Below, in pieces: positions 6,770 to 9,953 of a DNA stretch of 9,953 nt. The position numbers were made by a program, and so were the translations under genes. The notes beneath the pieces are model-generated. The model saw only the letters and a program-made list of their open reading frames with translations, made no database searches and had not been told where the DNA came from. This DNA is from Pseudomonadota bacterium (lineage in GTDB: Bacteria > Pseudomonadota > Alphaproteobacteria > Caulobacterales > Caulobacteraceae), in assembly GCA_023434265.1 (NCBI GenBank), contig JAEYTA010000038.1:1-9953 (forward strand), in the 5' to 3' direction. Each line of letters begins with the position of its first letter. Position 1 is the first letter of the stretch.

Positions 6770-6784
6770 GGCGCGTTCCGCGCC
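6770..6784. repeat. Inverted repeat GGCGCG-TTC-CGCGCC
   Basis: A perfect six-base inverted repeat with a three-base centre lies in the 128-bp divergent region between the upstream MgtC gene and the 68-aa gene. A shorter one (GCAAC-G-GTTGC) is at 6752-6762. Either could be a protein-binding site or chance in GC-rich DNA. Confidence 0.45.
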
Positions 6785-6831
6785 GCACAGCCTTGGCCGT
6801 ATTGAACCTGGATCGACGTGGGCCGTTGCGC

Positions 6832-6862
6832 CCTCGCGGGACTCCGCCCCGATCCCGCGAGG
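6832..6862 (+). promoter_or_regulatory. Stem-loop covering the ribosome-binding site of the 68-aa gene
   Basis: Left arm CCTCGCGGGA (6832-6841) and right arm TCCCGCGAGG (6853-6862) are perfect ten-base reverse complements around an 11-base loop. The right arm overlaps the Shine-Dalgarno AGGAG (6860-6864) of the gene starting at 6873. In an mRNA beginning upstream, the stem would hide the ribosome-binding site. Alternatively it is a DNA operator. No known riboswitch core is recognisable. Confidence 0.6.
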
Positions 6863-6872
6863 AGATCGCCGC

Positions 6873-7079
6873 ATGCCCGACCCGGCCCACAGGGAGCTGC
6901 CGCCCGCAGCCTACGCCACACTGAAGACCGAGGTGGTCCGGGCGGCCGTGGAGCTGTCGGACGCCCAGCTGATGGACCTTGCCGACTCGCTGCACAGCCT
7001 GATGCGGCTGCGCCGGCCGGGGCGGCCGATCGGGCGGCCCGAGGGGTGGCTGGAGGCGGAGTCGCCCTATTTCGCCTGA
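6873..7079 (+). CDS. Small unknown protein, 68 aa, soluble
   Basis: I do not recognise this protein. It begins MPDPAHRELPPAAYATLKTE, has no signal or membrane segment, and looks mainly helical from about residue 11 to 47, with a mixed acidic/hydrophobic pattern (VVRAAVELSDAQLMDLADSL). A basic, Gly/Pro-rich tail (RRPGRPIGRPEGW) follows and it ends SPYFA. I chose the ATG at 6873 because AGGAG lies eight bases upstream; the frame is open further upstream but the earlier codons have no such site and would cross the hairpin. Its ribosome-binding site is covered by a ten-pair stem-loop. It is divergent from the upstream MgtC gene and ends 6 bp from the end of yebC, which runs the other way. The good start signal makes it more likely real than not. 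Confidence 0.68.
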   Translation: MPDPAHRELPPAAYATLKTEVVRAAVELSDAQLMDLADSLHSLMRLRRPGRPIGRPEGWLEAESPYFA

Positions 7080-7085
7080 GGCGGC

Positions 7086-7859
7086 TCAGCCGGCGTACTT
7101 CGCCGCGTCCTCGTCCGAGATGTCCTCGTTCGAATAGACCTGCTGCACGTCGTCCTCGGCGTCGAGCGCGTCCATCAGCTTCATCAGGGTGGCCACCTGG
7201 TCGCCGGAGACCGGCACCTCGGACTGCGGCTTCCAGACGATGGCGGTCGACTTCGGGTCGCCCAGGGTCTTCGACATGGCGTCGGCGACCTCGTTGAGAT
7301 CCTCGAAGGCGGTCCAGATGGTGTGGCCGGGGGCGTCCTCGTAGATGTCGGGCTTGACCAGATCGCTCTCGACGTCCTGCGCCCCGGCCTCGATGGCGGC
7401 CTCCATGACGGCGTCCTCGGAGCCGGCCTCGGCCGGGTAGACGATCTTTCCGACGCGGTCCCACATGAAGGTGACCGAGCCGGTCTCGCCCAGCGCCCCG
7501 CCGTATTTGGTGAAGGCGGAGCGCACCGCCGAGGCGGCGCGATTGCGGTTGTCGGTCAGCACCTCGACCACGAACTGGACGCCGCCGGGGCCGCGGCCCT
7601 CGTAGCGGATCTCCTCCATGGCGTCGATTTCGCCGCCCGAGGCCTTCTTGATGGCCCGGTCGATGTTGTCCTTGGGCATGGACTCGGCCTTGGCGTTGTT
7701 CACCGCCAGGCGCAGGCGCGGGTTCATGGCCGGGTCGGGCAGGCCGGACTTGGCCGCCACGGTGATCTCGCGCGACAGGCGCGAGAACAGCTTGGAGCGG
7801 ACCGCGTCGGCGCGGCCCTTGCGGTGCATGATGTTCTTGAATTTGGAGTGGCCGGCCAT
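7086..7859 (-). CDS. yebC: YebC/PmpR-family protein (translation factor/regulator)
   Basis: This is a 257-residue YebC-family protein. Members were described first as DNA-binding regulators (PmpR) and more recently as ribosome-associated factors easing translation through proline runs. Hallmarks are MAGHSKFKNIMHRKG at the N-terminus, FSRLSREITVAAKSG (26-40), NNAKAESMPKDNIDRAIKKA (54-73), YEGRGPGGV (85-93), NRNRAASAVRSAFTKYGG (105-122), and the C-terminal EDDVQQVYSN. All three structural domains appear complete; the protein is slightly longer than E. coli YebC. The ATG at 7859 fits the invariant MAGHS start, though its ribosome-binding site is weak. yebC sits near ruvC in many proteobacteria; here two MgtC genes, a cupin and a small gene lie between. 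A promoter-like site is upstream. Confidence 0.95.
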   Translation of the reverse strand: MAGHSKFKNIMHRKGRADAVRSKLFSRLSREITVAAKSGLPDPAMNPRLRLAVNNAKAESMPKDNIDRAIKKASGGEIDAMEEIRYEGRGPGGVQFVVEVLTDNRNRAASAVRSAFTKYGGALGETGSVTFMWDRVGKIVYPAEAGSEDAVMEAAIEAGAQDVESDLVKPDIYEDAPGHTIWTAFEDLNEVADAMSKTLGDPKSTAIVWKPQSEVPVSGDQVATLMKLMDALDAEDDVQQVYSNEDISDEDAAKYAG

Positions 7860-7895
7860 GAGCGGTCTCTGGGTCTGGCGAAGAAGGAGGGGCGC

Positions 7896-7924
7896 CGTCT
7901 AGCCGATGGCGGGCCGGCTGTCAC
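7896..7924 (-). promoter_or_regulatory. Candidate promoter for yebC
   Basis: On the minus strand GTGACA (7924-7919), 17 bp and TAGACG (7901-7896) are seen; the extended GCTAGA matches the Caulobacter-type GCTANA core exactly. Transcription would start near 7889, with a leader of about 30 bases. It has the same geometry as the candidate tolQ promoter. Confidence 0.45.
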
Positions 7925-7982
7925 CGGGGCCGGAACCGGGGCGGCGGGGCGGGTGTTCTGCGAGCGTAACCGGAGCCGCCCC

Positions 7983-8183
7983 ATGACCGCCGACGACGCC
8001 ATCTACGAAGCCGAGGGCAGCCTCGACGACGACCTGCACGACGCCGACATCGTCGAGTGGTACGAGGCCCGGCCGATGACGGTGTCGACCTATGTCGCCA
8101 CCGGGGCGGTGGTCGGCGCCTTCGCGCTGGGCGTGCTGACCGCCGTGGGCGCGTTGGCGCTGATGGGGCGGCTGGACGACTAG
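7983..8183 (+). CDS. Small unknown membrane protein, 66 aa
   Basis: I do not recognise this protein. Its first 30 residues are very acidic (MTADDAIYEAEGSLDDDLHD, then ADIVEWYEAR), and one hydrophobic segment runs over about residues 36-61 (TYVATGAVVGAFALGVLTAV is its main part), ending in the short tail MGRLDD. It is probably a single-pass inner-membrane protein; the lack of positive charges leaves the topology open. The ATG at 7983 has GGAG seven bases upstream; the frame is open further upstream only as a shadow of yebC. It is divergent from yebC (123-bp gap). Its TAG stop shares the palindrome CTAG (8180-8183) with the stop of the convergent thioesterase gene. The combination of a good start signal and a clear membrane segment supports a real gene. 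Confidence 0.72.
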   Translation: MTADDAIYEAEGSLDDDLHDADIVEWYEARPMTVSTYVATGAVVGAFALGVLTAVGALALMGRLDD

Positions 8184-8617
8184 CTTCTCAGACCCTCGAG
8201 GAAGCCGCGCATCTTGTCGTCCACGGGCACCGGGCGCTTGGTTTCGCGGTCGACGTAGACGTGGACGAAATAGCCGACGGCGGCCGCCTCGGGCTCCTTG
8301 TTGCGGAACAGGCCGATCTCGTAGCGCACCGAACTGGCGCCGATGTGGGCCACGCGGACGCCGGCCTCGATCTCGTCGGGGAAGGCGGTGGGGGCGAAGT
8401 AGCGGCAGCCGGTTTCGGCCACCAGACCGATGACCGGGCCGTGGTGGATGTCGATCAGGCCGTTGACCACCAGCAGCCGGTTCACCGCGGTGTCGAACCA
8501 CGAATAGTAGACGACATTGTTGACGTGGCCGTAGACGTCGTTGTCCATCCAGCGCGTGGAGATGGTCTGGAAGCGGCTGTAGTCGCCGCGCTTCGTCCGC
8601 TCGATGGTGCCGCTCAC
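8180..8617 (-). CDS. Acyl-CoA thioesterase, 4HBT (hotdog) family
   Basis: This 145-residue cytoplasmic hotdog-fold protein is probably a 4-hydroxybenzoyl-CoA-thioesterase-like acyl-CoA hydrolase; the substrate is unknown. The active-site segment TRWMDNDVYGHVNNVVYYSW is at residues 21-40; D27 is the likely catalytic residue and HVNN is a typical family signature. RYFAPTAFPDEIEAGVRV (72-89) and the strand SSVRYEIGLF (95-104) complete the fold. I chose the GTG at 8617, since GGGGAG lies seven bases upstream; the longer frame to 8680 has no ribosome-binding site and would almost reach the dehydrogenase start. It is divergent from the dehydrogenase with a 74-bp gap, and convergent with the 66-aa membrane protein, with a four-base overlap. 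It is distinct in sequence from the ybgC of this window. Confidence 0.9.
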   Translation of the reverse strand: MSGTIERTKRGDYSRFQTISTRWMDNDVYGHVNNVVYYSWFDTAVNRLLVVNGLIDIHHGPVIGLVAETGCRYFAPTAFPDEIEAGVRVAHIGASSVRYEIGLFRNKEPEAAAVGYFVHVYVDRETKRPVPVDDKMRGFLEGLRS

Positions 8618-8655
8618 ACGCGATCTCCCCTGTTGTCGTCGGGCGAGCCTTGGGC

Positions 8656-8684
8656 TTGGCGGACGCGGCGTCAAGCGCATAGCG
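8656..8684 (+). promoter_or_regulatory. Candidate promoter for the dehydrogenase, with a palindrome in the spacer
   Basis: TTGGCG (8656-8661), 17 bp and ATAGCG (8679-8684) would start transcription at about 8691-8692, that is, at the ATG, giving a leaderless mRNA. The spacer holds the perfect palindrome GACGC-G-GCGTC (8662-8672), a possible operator. On the other strand TTGACG (8674-8669) is a perfect -35 for the divergent thioesterase but lacks a good -10. Confidence 0.33.
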
Positions 8685-8691
8685 TCCCCGC

Positions 8692-9819
8692 ATGATCACC
8701 ACCCGCGCCGCCGTCCTCCGCGCCATGGGCGCCGCCCGCCCGTACGCCGCCAGCCGGCCGCTGGCGATCGAGACCGTCGAGCTGGATCCGCCCGGGCGGG
8801 GCGAGGTGCGGGTGCGCATCCGCGCCGCCGGCCTGTGCCATTCGGACCTCAGCGTCATCAACGGCGACCGGCCGCGGCCGATGCCGATGGCGCTGGGCCA
8901 CGAGGCGGCCGGCGAGGTCGAGGCGGTCGGTCCCGGCGTCGACGACCTGAGGCCTGGCGACCGGGTGGTGATGGTGTTCATGCCGTCCTGCGGCCACTGC
9001 GCCCCTTGCGCCGGCGGGCGGCCGGCGCTGTGCGAGCCGGGGGCGGCGGCCAACGGCAGGGGCGAGCTGCTGGCCGGGGGGCGGCGGATGCGCCTCGGCG
9101 CGGAGACGCTCAACCACCACCTCGGCTGCTCGGCCTTCGCGGAGCGGGCGGTGGTGTCGCGGCGCTCGCTGGTGAGGGTTCCGGACGACCTGCCGTTCGA
9201 GCACGCCGCCCTGTTCGGCTGCGCGGTGCTGACCGGGGTGGGGGCGGTGGTCAATACGGCCCGGGTGACGGTCGGCCAGTCGGTCGTGGTGGTCGGGCTG
9301 GGCGGGGTCGGGCTGGCCAGCGTGCTGGGGGCGCTGGCCAGCGGGGCCAGCCCGGTGGTGGCGGTCGACCTGTCGGAGGACAAACTGGCCCTGGCCCGGT
9401 CGCTGGGGCCGGTGCGGACGGTCAATGCGGCGGATCCGGACGCGGTCGAGCAGGTGCGGGCCCTGACCGGCGGCGGGGCCGAGGTCGCGCTGGAGATGGC
9501 CGGCTCGGCGAAGGCGCTGGAGGCGGCTTGGAAGATGACGCGGCGGGGCGGGACCACGGTCACCGCCGGCCTGCCGCCGCCGGAGGCCGCGCTGGCGGTC
9601 AACATCGTCTCGCTGGTGGCCGAGGAGCGGACCCTGAAGGGCTCGTACATCGGGACCTGCGTGCCCTCGCGCGACATCCCGCGCTTCATCGCCCTGTTCC
9701 GCGAGGGCCGGCTGCCGGTGGACCGGCTGCTGTCGGGGACCGTGGCGCTGGAGGACATCAACGCGGCGTTCGACGCTCTGGCGGAGGGGAAGGCGGTCAG
9801 GACGGTGGTGCGGCTGTGA
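8692..9819 (+). CDS. Zinc-dependent, NAD-linked alcohol dehydrogenase (MDR superfamily)
   Basis: This medium-chain dehydrogenase of 375 residues oxidises alcohols or reduces aldehydes with NAD(H); the substrate is unknown. Catalytic-zinc ligands are C49 (AAGLCHSD), H70 followed by E71 (GHE) and C177 (LFGCAVLTG). The structural-zinc lobe has C100, C103, C106 and C114 (SCGHCAPCAGGRPALC). The Rossmann motif is GLGGVG (202-207), and D226 at the end of the second strand (VVAVDLSEDK) indicates NAD rather than NADP. The ending GSYIGTCVPSRDIPRFIALF plus EGRLPVDRLLSGTVALEDIN resembles the class III/zinc-type group. The ATG at 8692 lacks a ribosome-binding site, consistent with a leaderless transcript. 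It is divergent from the thioesterase. A repetitive hairpin element follows directly after the stop. Confidence 0.94.
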   Translation: MITTRAAVLRAMGAARPYAASRPLAIETVELDPPGRGEVRVRIRAAGLCHSDLSVINGDRPRPMPMALGHEAAGEVEAVGPGVDDLRPGDRVVMVFMPSCGHCAPCAGGRPALCEPGAAANGRGELLAGGRRMRLGAETLNHHLGCSAFAERAVVSRRSLVRVPDDLPFEHAALFGCAVLTGVGAVVNTARVTVGQSVVVVGLGGVGLASVLGALASGASPVVAVDLSEDKLALARSLGPVRTVNAADPDAVEQVRALTGGGAEVALEMAGSAKALEAAWKMTRRGGTTVTAGLPPPEAALAVNIVSLVAEERTLKGSYIGTCVPSRDIPRFIALFREGRLPVDRLLSGTVALEDINAAFDALAEGKAVRTVVRL

Positions 9820-9821
9820 CG

Positions 9822-9953
9822 CCCTTCTCCCTCCCCGCACGGGGAGGGTGGCCGAGCCGCAGGCGAGGCCGGGTGGGGGCGGCGCGGCGACCCAAGCGCC
9901 GTCGCTGCGTCGCCTTGCCCTCCCCACCCCGTCGTCGCGGGGCGCCGCCGCCC
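9822..9953. repeat. Composite GC-rich extragenic hairpin element (runs to window edge)
   Basis: Three hairpins are nested here. The first is CCCTCCCCG-CA-CGGGGAGGG (9829-9848). The second is GCC-GA-GCC-GCA-GGC-GA-GGC (9851-9869), with symmetrical tandem GA mismatches. The third is CCCCG-TCGTCG-CGGGG (9927-9942). The G-rich stretch ending near 9880 is also roughly complementary to GCCCTCCCCACCCC (9917-9930), so the whole may be two element copies facing each other. I recall elements of this style scattered between genes in Caulobacterales. It may serve as a terminator for the dehydrogenase, but no T-run follows. Confidence 0.65.

Noticed and set aside
7899..9761. 620-codon open frame on the minus strand opposite the dehydrogenase
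   Set aside because: It runs through the dehydrogenase antisense, the thioesterase in another frame and the small membrane gene; the low-complexity Ser/Pro/Arg/Thr translation marks it as a shadow frame.

Overview
The window is a GC-rich, densely packed stretch of bacterial chromosome. It probably comes from an alphaproteobacterium of the Caulobacterales (Brevundimonas/Caulobacter/Phenylobacterium type). The grounds are the gene order ruvC-ruvA-ruvB-small membrane protein-ybgC-tolQ-tolR-tolA, the strong G/C bias at third codon positions, promoter-like sites of the Caulobacter housekeeping type (TTGAC...GCTANA), a GTTC-N7-GTTC site of the alphaproteobacterial LexA type at ruvC, and a GC-rich repeated hairpin element at the right edge. 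The genus is an inference from recalled synteny, not from a search.

Layout, right to left along the minus strand, which carries most genes. yebC (7086-7859) stands alone. Two tandem MgtC/SapB-family membrane proteins follow (6046-6744 and 5292-5981), then a cupin protein (4828-5223). Next comes the Holliday-junction set ruvC (4263-4769), ruvA (3649-4266) and ruvB (2469-3503), a single-pass membrane protein of unknown function (2063-2431) and the acyl-CoA thioesterase ybgC (1617-2066). Last is tolQ-tolR-tolA (1488 to the left edge, tolA cut off). ruvC/ruvA and unknown/ybgC overlap by ATGA; tolQ/tolR and tolR/tolA are 3 and 2 bp apart. Translational coupling is likely at all four junctions.

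On the plus strand are two small unrecognised genes (6873-7079, soluble, 68 aa; 7983-8183, one membrane segment, 66 aa), each with a good ribosome-binding site, and a zinc-dependent alcohol dehydrogenase (8692-9819). A second hotdog thioesterase (8180-8617, minus) is divergent from the dehydrogenase and converges on the small membrane protein, sharing one CTAG for both stop codons.

Functionally the window joins DNA recombination repair (RuvABC, probably under LexA), the Tol-Pal envelope machine that drives outer-membrane constriction at division (with its usual YbgC), and ordinary metabolic genes. I find no tRNA, rRNA, CRISPR array, transposase, phage gene or recognisable defence system. The unexpected content is non-coding: an inverted pair of heptad arrays filling the ruvA-ruvB spacer, a hairpin covering the ribosome-binding site of the 68-aa gene, a 17-bp palindrome centred on the start codon of the unknown membrane protein, and the LexA-type box. 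No stretch over 300 bases lacks a gene.
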